Source: an uncultured Woeseiaceae bacterium (GTDB taxonomy: Bacteria > Pseudomonadota > Gammaproteobacteria > Steroidobacterales > Woeseiaceae). Taken from it: a stretch of DNA of 64,000 nt. The DNA is taken from positions 1 through 64,000 of the forward strand of contig CALZMQ010000010.1 of the NCBI GenBank assembly GCA_945788625.1, written 5' to 3'. Below, piece by piece: positions 11,777 through 21,962 of this stretch. Within the stretch, counting starts at the first letter, position 1. The number at the start of each line of letters is the position of its first letter. Position numbers and translations under genes: made by a program. The notes beneath the pieces were generated by a model, which was not told the DNA's origin, did not search any database, and saw nothing but the letters and a program-made list of their open reading frames with translations.

Positions 11777-11805
11777 ATTATAGGTGATTAACAGCGCAAC
11801 GGGCA
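11777..11805 (-). promoter_or_regulatory. Candidate promoter of putA-sdaA
   Basis: On the minus strand a perfect TATAAT occupies 11782-11777. At 17 bases spacing the -35 position (11805-11800) reads TGCCCG, a poor match. Transcription would start near 11770 and give a leader of about 50 bases before the PutA ATG at 11718. A weak -35 fits an activated promoter, but that is inference. Confidence 0.45.
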
Positions 11806-11817
11806 TCGGTATTATCA

Positions 11818-12192
11818 CTAGCGGTTGCGGAGCTTGCGGCGTGTGTGTTTGTCAGGCTTACCCCGCGTCGTCGGCATCTGCAGGCGGTCACTTCGCAGTT
11901 CGGCAAGCGTCCGCTCCCTGTCCGAAATACTCTCCGGCGATTCCTCGTAGCATGCCCTCGCTTCACTCGCCGGGCCGCGCCGCGACGGTAGTGCGACGAC
12001 GGTCAATTCGTAAGTCAACTGCTGCCGCACGAGCCGGATCCGGTCGCCCACGAGCACACGCATCGAGGCGCGCGCCCGCTCGCCGTTCAGCCGTACGTGC
12101 CCGCCCTGCACGGCCGCGCTGGCCGCAGTGCGCGTCTTGTAGAAGCGCGTAAACCAGAGCCAGCGATCGAGTCTCAGCGAAGGATTTGCCAC
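11818..12192 (-). CDS. hslR: S4-domain RNA-binding protein, Hsp15-like
   Basis: A 124-residue protein with an N-terminal S4 RNA-binding domain (LRLDRWLWFTRFYKTR, then VRLNGERARAS) and a basic C-terminal tail rich in Lys and Arg (GKPDKHTRRKLRNR). This matches Hsp15, which binds 50S subunits carrying stalled nascent chains and helps recycle them. The start is GTG at 12192. It is divergent from kbl. Confidence 0.88.
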   Translation of the reverse strand: MANPSLRLDRWLWFTRFYKTRTAASAAVQGGHVRLNGERARASMRVLVGDRIRLVRQQLTYELTVVALPSRRGPASEARACYEESPESISDRERTLAELRSDRLQMPTTRGKPDKHTRRKLRNR

Positions 12193-12193
12193 G

Positions 12194-12222
12194 ATAGAAC
12201 TCCGTTGTGCTACTGATATACT
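12194..12222 (+). promoter_or_regulatory. Candidate extended -10 promoter of kbl-tdh
   Basis: The plus strand has TGATATACT ending at 12222, a good extended -10 element (TG-n-TATACT). The -35 position near 12194-12199 has no strong match, as is usual for extended -10 promoters. Predicted initiation around 12229 is upstream of the GTG at 12253 and rules out the TTG at 12223 as the kbl start. Confidence 0.45.
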
Positions 12223-12252
12223 TTGCGTCCTTCCAACGCAGAGAGCAATCCC

Positions 12253-13452
<1,200 letters not shown>

Positions 13453-13475
13453 CGGTATTCAACGAGAGCGGTCCG

Positions 13476-14501
13476 ATGAAAGCACTGGTAAAAGCCAAAG
13501 CCGAACGCGGCATCTGGATGGAAGACATCGCGGTACCCGAAGTCGGCCATAACGACGTCCTGATCAAGATCAAGCGCACGGCCATCTGCGGGACCGACAT
13601 ACACATTTTCAAATGGGACGACTGGGCGCAAGCGACCATCCCGGTTCCCATGGCCGTCGGTCACGAATTCAGTGGCGAGGTTGTGGATCTCGGCATCGAA
13701 GTGCGTGGCCTCGAAGTGGGCGACAGGGTGTCCGCCGAGGGTCACGTTACCTGTGGCGTATGCCGAAACTGCCGCGCCGGGCGCCGCCATTTGTGCATGA
13801 ATGCGATCGGCGTTGGTGTCAACCGGGCCGGCGCGTTCGCGGAGTACCTGTCGGTGCCCGCGTTCAATGTCTTCAAGTTGCCCGACGCAATCAGCGACGA
13901 CATGGCATCGATACTCGACCCGCTGGGCAATGCGACGCACACGGCCCTGTCGTTCGATCTCGTTGGCGAGGACGTGCTGATTACCGGTGCCGGCCCGATC
14001 GGTGTCATGGCGGCTGCCATTGCGCGCTACGCCGGCGCACGGCACATCGTCATTACCGACGTGAACGATTACCGGCTGGGACTGGCCCGCAAGATGGGCG
14101 CGTCACGCGCCATCAACGTGACGCGCGAGTCCATCAACGACACGATGCGCGAACTCGGCATGGTCGAAGGCTTCGACGTCGGCATGGAGATGTCGGGTAA
14201 TCCAGACGCCTTCCGCAACCTGCTGCACACGATGCATCACGGCGGCAAGGTGGCGATTCTCGGCATACCCCCGAACAACATGGCCGTCGACTGGGGCGAC
14301 GTCATCTTCAAGGGCCTGGTGCTCAAGGGCATTTACGGCCGCGAGATGTTCGAGACCTGGTACAAGATGTCCAGCATGCTGCAAAGCGGCCTCGACATGG
14401 AGCCCATCATCACGCACCACTTCGATATCGATGAATTCCAGCCCGCGTTCGAACTGATGGAGTCCGGACAAACGGGCAAGGTCATTCTGCACTGGAATTG
14501 A
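13476..14501 (+). CDS. tdh: L-threonine 3-dehydrogenase
   Basis: A 341-residue zinc-dependent medium-chain dehydrogenase oxidising L-threonine to 2-amino-3-ketobutyrate with NAD. Catalytic zinc ligands are visible as Cys38 (ICGTD) and His63-Glu64 (GHEF). The structural zinc cysteines are 93, 96, 99 and 107. The Rossmann motif GAGPIG follows. It works directly with the upstream kbl gene for threonine degradation to glycine and acetyl-CoA. It ends 13 bases from the convergent next gene. Confidence 0.96.
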   Translation: MKALVKAKAERGIWMEDIAVPEVGHNDVLIKIKRTAICGTDIHIFKWDDWAQATIPVPMAVGHEFSGEVVDLGIEVRGLEVGDRVSAEGHVTCGVCRNCRAGRRHLCMNAIGVGVNRAGAFAEYLSVPAFNVFKLPDAISDDMASILDPLGNATHTALSFDLVGEDVLITGAGPIGVMAAAIARYAGARHIVITDVNDYRLGLARKMGASRAINVTRESINDTMRELGMVEGFDVGMEMSGNPDAFRNLLHTMHHGGKVAILGIPPNNMAVDWGDVIFKGLVLKGIYGREMFETWYKMSSMLQSGLDMEPIITHHFDIDEFQPAFELMESGQTGKVILHWN

Positions 14502-14514
14502 GCGATGGCAGCGG

Positions 14515-14874
14515 CTACAGCTTGATATGACTCTGACAACTGTGGCACTCGTACCAGCGTGACTCGTAGCCGGGTGCGGTCTCCTCCCGGAATTGCAGCC
14601 GGATCGCCCTGCCTTCCGCATCCACGCAGCGCTGACAGTAGGGTCCCTCCCGGTCGTCACCCTCACCGCGCCAATACACCTTGCCGTCGAACACCATGTC
14701 GTCCACAAGATTGATGTGGTTCTGCAACTCATCGATCCGCTGGCGCAGTTTGTAGTTTTCGTCCTGTAACTCCAGGGCTATGCTCTGCAGCTCCAGGACC
14801 AGCTGATTCGCAGCAACGTTATCGGACTCCTGAATCGCCTGGATGACCTTCTTGCCGGTATCGATAATTTTCAT
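14515..14874 (-). CDS. Coiled-coil zinc-ribbon protein, function unknown
   Basis: A 119-residue protein. Residues about 15-55 form a Leu/Gln/Glu-rich amphipathic coiled coil. The C-terminal half holds two cysteine pairs, CQRC and CHSC, about 34 residues apart, a likely zinc ribbon. It has no membrane segment. Similar small proteins occur as hypothetical proteins in other bacteria, but I can assign no reaction. It is isolated between tdh and the repeat cluster. Confidence 0.7.
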   Translation of the reverse strand: MKIIDTGKKVIQAIQESDNVAANQLVLELQSIALELQDENYKLRQRIDELQNHINLVDDMVFDGKVYWRGEGDDREGPYCQRCVDAEGRAIRLQFREETAPGYESRWYECHSCQSHIKL

Positions 14875-14918
14875 CCCGCCATCCTATCACCAGCGATCTG
14901 TAAGAGCGCCTTCCAGGC

Positions 14919-15091
14919 GGGAAAAGGTGTCAGGTTTATTTTCGTATTTTCCTTGGCTAAGGAAAATACGAAAATAAACCTGACACCTTTTCCCCCTTGG
15001 CCAAGGAAAATACGAAAATAAACCTGACACCTTTTCCCCCAAAATAAACCTGACACCTTTTTCCGCGAAAATAAACCTGACACCTTTTCCC
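14919..15091. repeat. Palindromic repeat cluster 1 (AAAAGGTGTCAGGTTTATTT family)
   Basis: Four copies of AAAAGGTGTCAGGTTTATTT or its complement lie here. The first two form a perfect inverted repeat with 36-base arms (14919-14954 and 14959-14994) around a 4-base loop. A third copy (15003-15040) repeats the right arm with its extended AAGGAAAATACG flank. A fourth and fifth short unit follow at 15041-15060 and 15067-15091. The cluster begins beyond the start of the upstream gene and ends two bases from the stop of the S46 peptidase gene. Related clusters are at 44613-44752 and 50323-50430. The arrangement resembles REP/BIME elements moved by RAYT transposases, but no such transposase is in the window. 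Confidence 0.9.
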
Positions 15092-15093
15092 TA

Positions 15094-17151
15094 CTAATTG
15101 ACGACGGTCATCTCATCGAGCAAGTGATCCGCACCGTACACTTTGTCGAGCGCCTCGAGCATGACCTCCGGATGTACCGCGACCGAGCGGTTGAGTTTCT
15201 CATCGAACCAGTAGGAGCCGGAGATCGAGTGGATGTTGCCGTCGAATATCAGGCCCGCCAGCTTGCCGTCCTTGTCAATCACGGGGCTGCCCGAGTTACC
15301 GCCAATGATGTCGGTCGTACCGACGAAGTTGAACTTCGTACCTTCGGGCAACTCGCTCCCGGCATTGATCCAGCTCGCCGGCAGCCGAAACGGCTCCTCC
15401 CCGGTAACCCGCGGGAACAGCTCCGATACGGTGGTCCAGGGACGTACGTCGGCACCCTTTTCGATCCAGCCCTCGTGCGCGCCATACGTGACTCTGAGCG
15501 TGAAGGTTGCGTCCGGGTAGGCATCGGTACCGTGAATCGCGAACAGCGCCCTGGCGATTCTCTCGTAAGCCAGATCCGAGGGCGCCTCGACTTCGTCTTC
15601 GTAGCGCTTGCGCAACGCGCGGGCATCGTCATCGATGGCGAGCGCCAGCTGTATCATTGGATCTTCAGACGCCTCGATCGTCGCCAGGTCGGCATTCCAG
15701 AGTTCGGTGCGCACTGCGGCGTCGGCCAGGCTCGTCCCTGCAACGAGTTCAGCGGCCAGGTCCGCCGGCGATTTCTTACCCAGGATCTGATGCACGAACG
15801 GCGAATCGGGCCCCAGGAATTCGCGCATCTTGTCCAGCGAGAACGACAGCTGCAGCGTTTCGAGTTCGGGATAGTTCGGGCGATCGGCAAGCGTGAGCTG
15901 CCGCGTGCGTGGCAAATCCGCCTCGGTGTAGCCCTCCAGTCTCTCCTGGTTCGGCTTCTCGCGTTCGGCGGCGGCGCGAATCAAAGAACGCGCGTAAGAG
16001 AACAGCCTGCCATAGAAAGCGGCCTCCTCTTCGATGAAGAGATGCTCGTCCCGGAACGTCAGGTAGGTCTTGTTCGCCTGGTCGATGTCGTCCCAGGCCG
16101 ACCCGACGTCCGCTGCGAGTTCCGGATCAGCGGCCACCGCCGCTTTCAATTCCTGTTCGGCCGCTGTCTTCTGCGCAAACAACGCGTCGTCATGCAATGC
16201 GTCGAGCCGCTTACGCTGCACCTTGATGCCGTTCTCTATTCTCTGTAACGCAGCCTGCGACGTCCTGTAAGCCTCGCCTCCGGCGCTGCCGTACTGAATG
16301 TAGCGCCCGCGAAGCTCGACGTTCCGCAGCAGCCAATGCGGCAGCGAAACGTCGCGCAGGTACTTGAGGTCCGAGACGGTAAGCAACCGCTGTGTCCTGC
16401 CCGGCCTGCCCGCAACGAACATTGCCTCGCCCGGTTCGAGACCATCCTTGCGCCATTCAAGGAAATCGGGTGTCGAAGCCGGCTTGCCGTCCTCGTAAAC
16501 GCGCAGAACCGCCATGTCCAGGCACCAGCGGGGGAAATTGAAGTTGTCGGGATCGCCACCGAACGCGGCAATGTCGCTTTCCGGCGCAAACACCAGCTTC
16601 ACGTCGTCGAAACGCTTGTATTTGTACAGCCAGTGCTGCCCACCCTGGTAGAGCGATACCGACTCGCACTTCAGTCCCGAGGACTCTTCGCACATCTGCA
16701 CGATCCGTTTCAGCGACCGGCGCCGGGCCTCGCCGGCTTCCTTGCCGCTCTTGCCGGCGGTCGCCTCGGCGACCTGCTCCGTAATCTCCTCAGTCTCTTT
16801 CAGGACCGACAGGCGATCGGTCGGGCAGGCAATCTCCTCCTCCGGATTCGCCGCGAGAAAACCGTCTGCTTCCAGGTCGTTGTCAGCCGACGAGTTCTGC
16901 GAGATGCAGGAGAGCGCGCAATGGTGATTGGTCAAAACCAGGCCGTTGGGAGAAACAAACGACGCGCTGCAGCCACTGTCCATCCTGGCGACGGAACTCT
17001 GCACCGTATCCAGCCACTCGTCACTGATTCTTACGCCGTATTTTTCCTCAACTGCTGCAGCGGGAAAGTTGTCCAGGGTCCACATACCTTCGTCGGCCAA
17101 GGCGGCCACGGGCAAACACAAGACGAGCAAGCTCTGAATGACTCTGTTCAC
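15094..17151 (-). CDS. S46-family dipeptidyl peptidase (DPP7/DPP11-like)
   Basis: A 685-residue secreted serine peptidase. A signal peptide (IQSLLVLCLPVAALA) precedes the mature start DEGMWTLDNFP. The catalytic His is in TNHHC and the Ser in GGNSGSPV near the C-terminus, as in S46 enzymes that remove dipeptides in the periplasm. The later FDGN segment carries Gly where DPP11-type enzymes have Arg, suggesting the DPP7-like class (tentative). The GTG at 17151 has a strong GGGAGG Shine-Dalgarno and gives a proper signal peptide, so an upstream start at 17205 is rejected. It lies 50 bases after sppA. Confidence 0.92.
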   Translation of the reverse strand: MNRVIQSLLVLCLPVAALADEGMWTLDNFPAAAVEEKYGVRISDEWLDTVQSSVARMDSGCSASFVSPNGLVLTNHHCALSCISQNSSADNDLEADGFLAANPEEEIACPTDRLSVLKETEEITEQVAEATAGKSGKEAGEARRRSLKRIVQMCEESSGLKCESVSLYQGGQHWLYKYKRFDDVKLVFAPESDIAAFGGDPDNFNFPRWCLDMAVLRVYEDGKPASTPDFLEWRKDGLEPGEAMFVAGRPGRTQRLLTVSDLKYLRDVSLPHWLLRNVELRGRYIQYGSAGGEAYRTSQAALQRIENGIKVQRKRLDALHDDALFAQKTAAEQELKAAVAADPELAADVGSAWDDIDQANKTYLTFRDEHLFIEEEAAFYGRLFSYARSLIRAAAEREKPNQERLEGYTEADLPRTRQLTLADRPNYPELETLQLSFSLDKMREFLGPDSPFVHQILGKKSPADLAAELVAGTSLADAAVRTELWNADLATIEASEDPMIQLALAIDDDARALRKRYEDEVEAPSDLAYERIARALFAIHGTDAYPDATFTLRVTYGAHEGWIEKGADVRPWTTVSELFPRVTGEEPFRLPASWINAGSELPEGTKFNFVGTTDIIGGNSGSPVIDKDGKLAGLIFDGNIHSISGSYWFDEKLNRSVAVHPEVMLEALDKVYGADHLLDEMTVVN

Positions 17152-17201
17152 TTTTTCCTCCCAGTAAAAATTGCAGCGGTCGCGTAAGGGTCCTGCCGCC
17201 G

Positions 17202-19055
17202 TCAATTGATGTCGCAGAAACAGTGCGAGTAAACACCTTTTGGATCGTTGAAGCGCGTGACGTTCGCTATTAGTTTTTGCAGTTGACCGGCAAACGTCTC
17301 AATTGGCGTCGGCGCAGTGACGAGCCGGTCGATATCGATGCCGACGCGTTTCGTAATCGTGAGGAAATCGAGCACCATCTGCTCGGTCGGTGACAGCCGC
17401 GCTTCGATTTTTTTCTGGCCGTATTCCCCCTCATCGAGACTCGCGAGTTCTGCCGCAATGGCAATCGCATCGTCCAGCCCGCCGAGCGAGTCGATCAGCC
17501 CGTTTTCGAGCGCGTCGACACCGGTCCATACCTGGCCTTGCCCGATGCTGTCCACGGTCTCCTTATCCATGTCCCTGTGTTCGGCGACGCCCGAGATGAA
17601 ATCGTCGTAGCCTTCCTCGATGACCATCTGGAACAGCTGCCGAGTGTGCTCGGACATCTCACGGTCCGGTCGCAGCTCGCCGGCCCAGGGCGTCGTACTG
17701 ACACCGTCCGTCGCAATGCCCACGGTCGCGAGCGTTCTCTGGAAGGTCGGGAACATGCCGAAGATGCCGATCGAGCCAGTCACGGTGGCCGGACTTGCGA
17801 CAACCTGGTCCGCGACGACCGATATCCAGTAGCCGCCTGACGCCGCCACGCTGCTCATCGAGGCAACAACGGGCTTACCGGCCACTTGCAGCGCCTCGAC
17901 TTCATTGGCAATGACTTCCGAGGCGAAAACGCTGCCACCGGGACTGTCGACGCGCAGCACAACGGCCTTTACCGACTCATCGTTCAGCGCCTGTCGCAGC
18001 AAGGCCGCCGTCGAGTCGCCGCCAATCGTGCCCGGCGACTGCGATCCATTCAGTATTTCGCCGACCGCGACGACAACGGCAACGTTTTCGGCCTCCGACT
18101 TGTCGCTATGCAGAAGTCGCATCTGCCCGAGATACTCATTCATCGACACCGCTGAGTAATTCGACTCGTCTTCGGAATCAGCGCCGGCGTGCACCTTGAG
18201 CAGGTCGCGCAACTCGCCTCGGCTCATCAATCCATCAAGCAGACCGCTTTCGAGGGCGGCAAATGCGATGTCGCCGCCGGCATCGCTGACGCGCTGCACG
18301 AGGTTTTGCGTGTAGTCGTGAATCGCGTTTCCCGGCAGCTCGCGCGCCGCAACAACGTCCTGTTGGTACATCGTCCAGAACTGCTCGATAAGGCGCGATC
18401 TCGATTCCCGGTCTTCGGGCGACATATCCATGCGCGTGTACGGTTCGACGTAAGACTTGTGCGTGCCCACGCGGAATACGTTCCAGTCCACGCGCAGAAG
18501 ATCTATCGCGTCCTTGAAATAGTTCCGGAATGAGCCGTAGCCCTGCAGAAACAGTAGCCCTTCAGGGTGCATGTAAACTTCGTCGGCATGGGCGGCCAGG
18601 TAGTAGCCTTGCTGCGCGTAGTAGTCGGCGCTGGCGATGACCGGTTTGCCGGACTCCCTGAAGGACTCGATCGCCGCGGCAATGCGTTGCAGCTTCGCGA
18701 GCCCCGCGAAGGTCAACGCGCTCAGCTCGAGGTGAACGGCCGTAATACGATCATCGGTCCGTGCATGATCGAGCGCATCGACGATGTCCTGCACAAGCGT
18801 TTGTTGCTGTGTTTCGCCGAGCAACTGCGACAGCGCTCGATCGTAAGGGTCACCTTCCAGCTGTTCGACCAGCGCGCCGACAGGCTTGATAACCAGCGCC
18901 GCCTGTTGCGGCAACAATGGTGGCGTTCCCGAAATCGCGCCGAAGAATACGAGGAAAATGAACAGCAACAGCACCAGGTGCAATACCTTTCGCAATCCGT
19001 TTGCACCTCGCCACAACGAGATCATCATGCGTACGAATAAATTGCGCTCACTCAT
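17202..19055 (-). CDS. sppA: Signal peptide peptidase SppA, 67K type
   Basis: A 617-residue inner-membrane serine protease, nearly the length of E. coli SppA. One N-terminal membrane segment (residues about 25-42) is followed by two tandem S49 domains. The catalytic lysine lies in GTHKSYVEPY of the first domain and the nucleophile in SSVAASGGYW of the second, the Lys/Ser dyad of long SppA. It degrades cleaved signal peptides. Its start overlaps the stop of the preceding dehydrogenase gene by four bases. Confidence 0.95.
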   Translation of the reverse strand: MSERNLFVRMMISLWRGANGLRKVLHLVLLLFIFLVFFGAISGTPPLLPQQAALVIKPVGALVEQLEGDPYDRALSQLLGETQQQTLVQDIVDALDHARTDDRITAVHLELSALTFAGLAKLQRIAAAIESFRESGKPVIASADYYAQQGYYLAAHADEVYMHPEGLLFLQGYGSFRNYFKDAIDLLRVDWNVFRVGTHKSYVEPYTRMDMSPEDRESRSRLIEQFWTMYQQDVVAARELPGNAIHDYTQNLVQRVSDAGGDIAFAALESGLLDGLMSRGELRDLLKVHAGADSEDESNYSAVSMNEYLGQMRLLHSDKSEAENVAVVVAVGEILNGSQSPGTIGGDSTAALLRQALNDESVKAVVLRVDSPGGSVFASEVIANEVEALQVAGKPVVASMSSVAASGGYWISVVADQVVASPATVTGSIGIFGMFPTFQRTLATVGIATDGVSTTPWAGELRPDREMSEHTRQLFQMVIEEGYDDFISGVAEHRDMDKETVDSIGQGQVWTGVDALENGLIDSLGGLDDAIAIAAELASLDEGEYGQKKIEARLSPTEQMVLDFLTITKRVGIDIDRLVTAPTPIETFAGQLQKLIANVTRFNDPKGVYSHCFCDIN

Positions 19056-20146
19056 TGCTTTTCAGTCCCCTGGCGCTCCGGCCCATGGTAAGAGATACGG
19101 TACACCTTGTTGGAAAAATCATCGCTGACCAGCATGGATCCGTCTTCGAGCACGATGAGGTCGACCGGTCGGCCTGAAACCGCCTCATTCTGCAACCAGC
19201 CTTGTGCGAATGGTTCGTACGATACCGGTTTTCCGTCCTGCAGTCGCACCAGCGTTATCCGGTATCCTGCCTTCTTCGAGCGGTTCCACGAGCCGTGTTC
19301 GGCAATGAATACCTGCCCCCGGTACTCGGCCGGAAACATGTCCCCCGAATAGAATTTGACCCCCAGCGGTGCAACGTGCGCATCGAGTTTTTGCGCGGGT
19401 GCCACGTAATCCGAACAGTTCTTGCCGTCACCGAACTTCGGGTCGAGCAGGCCACCCCCATGACAATACGGGAAGCCGAAATGCAGGCCGGCTCGTGGAG
19501 CCTGATTCAATTCGCAGGCGGGCAAGTCGTCGCCCAGCATATCCCGTCCATTGTCCGTAAACCAGAGTTCGGCCGTCTGCGGATGCCATGTGAATCCCAC
19601 GGAATTGCGAATCCCCGACGCGAAAGTTTCGCGCTCCGACCCGTCCGGGTTCATTCTGACGATCTCCGCGTAACCACTCTTGTCGCAAACGTTGCAGGGA
19701 GCGCCAATACTGATGTAGAGCTTGTCGTCGGGACCGAATCCGATATAGCGCCAGCCGTGGTGGCGCTCCGACGGCAGATCGATTGCAAGCGGCTCGCCCT
19801 CAGGCACCTCGTCGAGGTGATTTTCGATATCGGCATAGCGTGTGACGCGGTCGATCTCGGCAACGTAAAGGTCGCCGTCGTGAAACGCAATTCCGTTGGG
19901 CGAGTTCATTTTTTTGGTCAGCTGGATGGTCCTTGTGCCGTCGCCGTCGGCAACGACAGCATAAACCGATCGGCCTTTGCGATTCGATACGAACAAGGTG
20001 CCCTGGTCGCCGAGCGCGAGTGACCTGGCATTGGGAACGTCGGCGTATTCCTCAATCGCAAATCCCGCCGGCAATTCGATGTCGTCGAGTCCGAATGCCG
20101 CGATCGGCGCGAGCGCCGCGAAAAAGAAAGCGATTAATCGACTCAT
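19052..20146 (-). CDS. PQQ-type beta-propeller sugar dehydrogenase (sorbosone dehydrogenase-like)
   Basis: About 364 residues with a cleavable signal peptide (IAFFFAALAPIAAFG), hence periplasmic. The body is a six-bladed propeller of the soluble glucose/L-sorbosone dehydrogenase type, with typical segments SPNGIAF, ERHHGWRYIGFGPDDKLYI, GIRNSVGFTWHP and AEHGSWNRS. No CxxCH haem motif is present. The substrate is unknown. The ATG at 20146 is chosen over a GTG one codon earlier. It lies 33 bases after the TRAP permease gene and may oxidise its substrate (inference). Confidence 0.85.
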   Translation of the reverse strand: MSRLIAFFFAALAPIAAFGLDDIELPAGFAIEEYADVPNARSLALGDQGTLFVSNRKGRSVYAVVADGDGTRTIQLTKKMNSPNGIAFHDGDLYVAEIDRVTRYADIENHLDEVPEGEPLAIDLPSERHHGWRYIGFGPDDKLYISIGAPCNVCDKSGYAEIVRMNPDGSERETFASGIRNSVGFTWHPQTAELWFTDNGRDMLGDDLPACELNQAPRAGLHFGFPYCHGGGLLDPKFGDGKNCSDYVAPAQKLDAHVAPLGVKFYSGDMFPAEYRGQVFIAEHGSWNRSKKAGYRITLVRLQDGKPVSYEPFAQGWLQNEAVSGRPVDLIVLEDGSMLVSDDFSNKVYRISYHGPERQGTEKQ

Positions 20147-20179
20147 CACATCACACCTCGCGCGGCCGTGGGCCGCGCA

Positions 20180-21442
20180 CTAAGCATTCGACAGGAACAG
20201 TAAAGACAGTTCCGGCCAGAAAGTAATTATTACAACAGACAGCATCAAGATTATCAGGAACGGGAACGTCGCTGAGTACACATGCATGATCGGCTTTTCG
20301 AAGCGGTAACTCGCGATGAACAGATTCAGCCCTACGGGCGGTGTCAGGTATCCCAGCTGCATCGCCGCAAGAAACACGATTCCCAGGTGTACCTCGTGAA
20401 CCCCGTAGCCGGCGGCGATGGGGAGTATCAGCGGCACAACCAGGACAATCGCCGAGAAAATGTCCAGGATCGCGCCGAGGACGAGGAGGAACAGCAGCAA
20501 AAGCAGAAGGAAAGACGTCTGGCTGCTGACAAGGCTCGAGACCAGTTCGAAAAGGCGCTGCGGAACGTCCGCGTCGATCATGTAGCTGGTTGATGCGACG
20601 GACGCGGAGAGAATAATGAGGATACCTCCAACCAGGACCATTGACGCGCGCATGATGCGCGGCAACTCGCGCAGGGGAATTTCCCGCAGTATGACGACTT
20701 CCACCAGCAGCACGTACAACGCAGTAACTGCCGCCGCCTCGGAAACGGCAAAAAAGCCGGAATAGATCCCTCCCAGCACGACCACGGGGAGCGGCAGCTC
20801 CCATATGGCCTCGCGCAGCGCACCGCCGACTTCGCGGAAGGAGAACGAACTGAGCGGCCGGCGGATCTTGCGATTGACCCAGAGGCTCCAGCCCGAGAGC
20901 ATCAGCAGCATCAGCAACCCGGGCATGATGCCGGCCAGGAACAGGTTGTCGATCGATACCTCGGCGATGACGCCGTAGAGGATCAATGGCAACGACGGCG
21001 CGAACAGCAGTCCAAGACTACCGGCGGAAGTAACCAGCCCCAGGTTGAACTTGTCGCCGTATCCATCCTGTTTCAATGCAGGATACAGGATGGCGCCGAG
21101 CGCGATAATCGTGACGCCGGACGCTCCCGTGAACGCAGTGAAAAAAGCACAGGCCGCAAGGCAAACCAGCGCCAGCCCACCCGGCATCCACCCGAGCATT
21201 GCGCCGGTGAGTTTAACGAGCCGTTTGGGCGCGTTGCTTTCGCTCAGCAGGTATCCGGCAAACGTGAACATCGGGATCGCCGACAGGAAGGGCATGCTGG
21301 CGATGCTCTGGATTTCCAGGGCCATGATCATCAGATCGGTTTCTTCCTTCTGGAAACCGATCATCGCGCTCGCCGCTATGACAGCGAACAACGGCGCGCC
21401 GAACACGGCCAGCACGACCAACAGTACGCTGAGAAGGATCAC
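20180..21442 (-). CDS. TRAP transporter large permease (DctM family)
   Basis: A 420-residue multi-span membrane protein of the ion-transporter superfamily, with about 12 hydrophobic segments. Diagnostic parts are PMFTFAGYLLSES, FFTAFTGASGVTIIALG and GLVTSAGSLGLLFAPSLPLI. It is the sodium-coupled channel subunit of a tripartite ATP-independent periplasmic transporter. It starts at GTG, overlapping the dctQ stop by four bases. Confidence 0.93.
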   Translation of the reverse strand: MILLSVLLVVLAVFGAPLFAVIAASAMIGFQKEETDLMIMALEIQSIASMPFLSAIPMFTFAGYLLSESNAPKRLVKLTGAMLGWMPGGLALVCLAACAFFTAFTGASGVTIIALGAILYPALKQDGYGDKFNLGLVTSAGSLGLLFAPSLPLILYGVIAEVSIDNLFLAGIMPGLLMLLMLSGWSLWVNRKIRRPLSSFSFREVGGALREAIWELPLPVVVLGGIYSGFFAVSEAAAVTALYVLLVEVVILREIPLRELPRIMRASMVLVGGILIILSASVASTSYMIDADVPQRLFELVSSLVSSQTSFLLLLLLFLLVLGAILDIFSAIVLVVPLILPIAAGYGVHEVHLGIVFLAAMQLGYLTPPVGLNLFIASYRFEKPIMHVYSATFPFLIILMLSVVIITFWPELSLLFLSNA

Positions 21443-21960
21443 TCGACCGGTTCCTCGTCGGAACCGGCGACGATCTCACCGATTTGTTTCACGACCAGCA
21501 CGCCGAAGCGGAAACTGATCAGCATGAACGCGATCGGCAACACGATGTGAGCGATCCACGCCGGTGTATTGACCAGGACCGTATCCCCGTATTCGATTTC
21601 TAACTGCAGGTAACGCCATGCCTGCCACGCAATCACGCCCGAAATGAAGGCCGCAAAAATATCGACGACGACGCGCGTCAGTTTGACGGCAAGATCCGGG
21701 AGGATATGAGAAAGCGCGTCGATACGTATGTGTCGGTTCTCGCGGCACGCCGCGATCGATCCGACCATCGCCAGCCAGAGCACCATGAGTTTGACCAGCT
21801 CGTCGGCCCATACGAATCCAGTGCCGAATAACTCGCGGAGGACGATCTGTCCGACGGCGAGCAGCATCATTGCGCTCAGAAGCGTCACGACTGCCGCTGT
21901 TTCGAGAAAACGGCCCGTTTTCTCCAGCCGTTCGATGACCGGCATAATTCTTTGCAGCAC
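21439..21960 (-). CDS. TRAP transporter small permease (DctQ family)
   Basis: A 173-residue protein with four membrane spans, a tryptophan-aspartate segment (FVWADELVKLMVLWLAMVG) and the ENRHIRIDAL motif typical of DctQ subunits. It stabilises the large permease and helps dock the binding protein. It lies two bases after dctP and overlaps dctM by four. Confidence 0.93.
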   Translation of the reverse strand: MLQRIMPVIERLEKTGRFLETAAVVTLLSAMMLLAVGQIVLRELFGTGFVWADELVKLMVLWLAMVGSIAACRENRHIRIDALSHILPDLAVKLTRVVVDIFAAFISGVIAWQAWRYLQLEIEYGDTVLVNTPAWIAHIVLPIAFMLISFRFGVLVVKQIGEIVAGSDEEPVE

Positions 21961-21962
21961 GA

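Noticed and set aside
14871-15083. Small reading frames through the repeat clusters (also near 44,457-44,717 and 50,200-50,407)
   Set aside because: They encode only the repeated translation of the repeat core (SGLF/QVYF-like peptides) and have no start signals; they are products of repeat DNA.
20336-20352. GGTGTCAGGT inside dctM and CTGTCAGGTACTT near 6,570 as further repeat copies
   Set aside because: Only 8-10 bases match the repeat core; one is coding and conserved, the other lacks the TTTATTT half.
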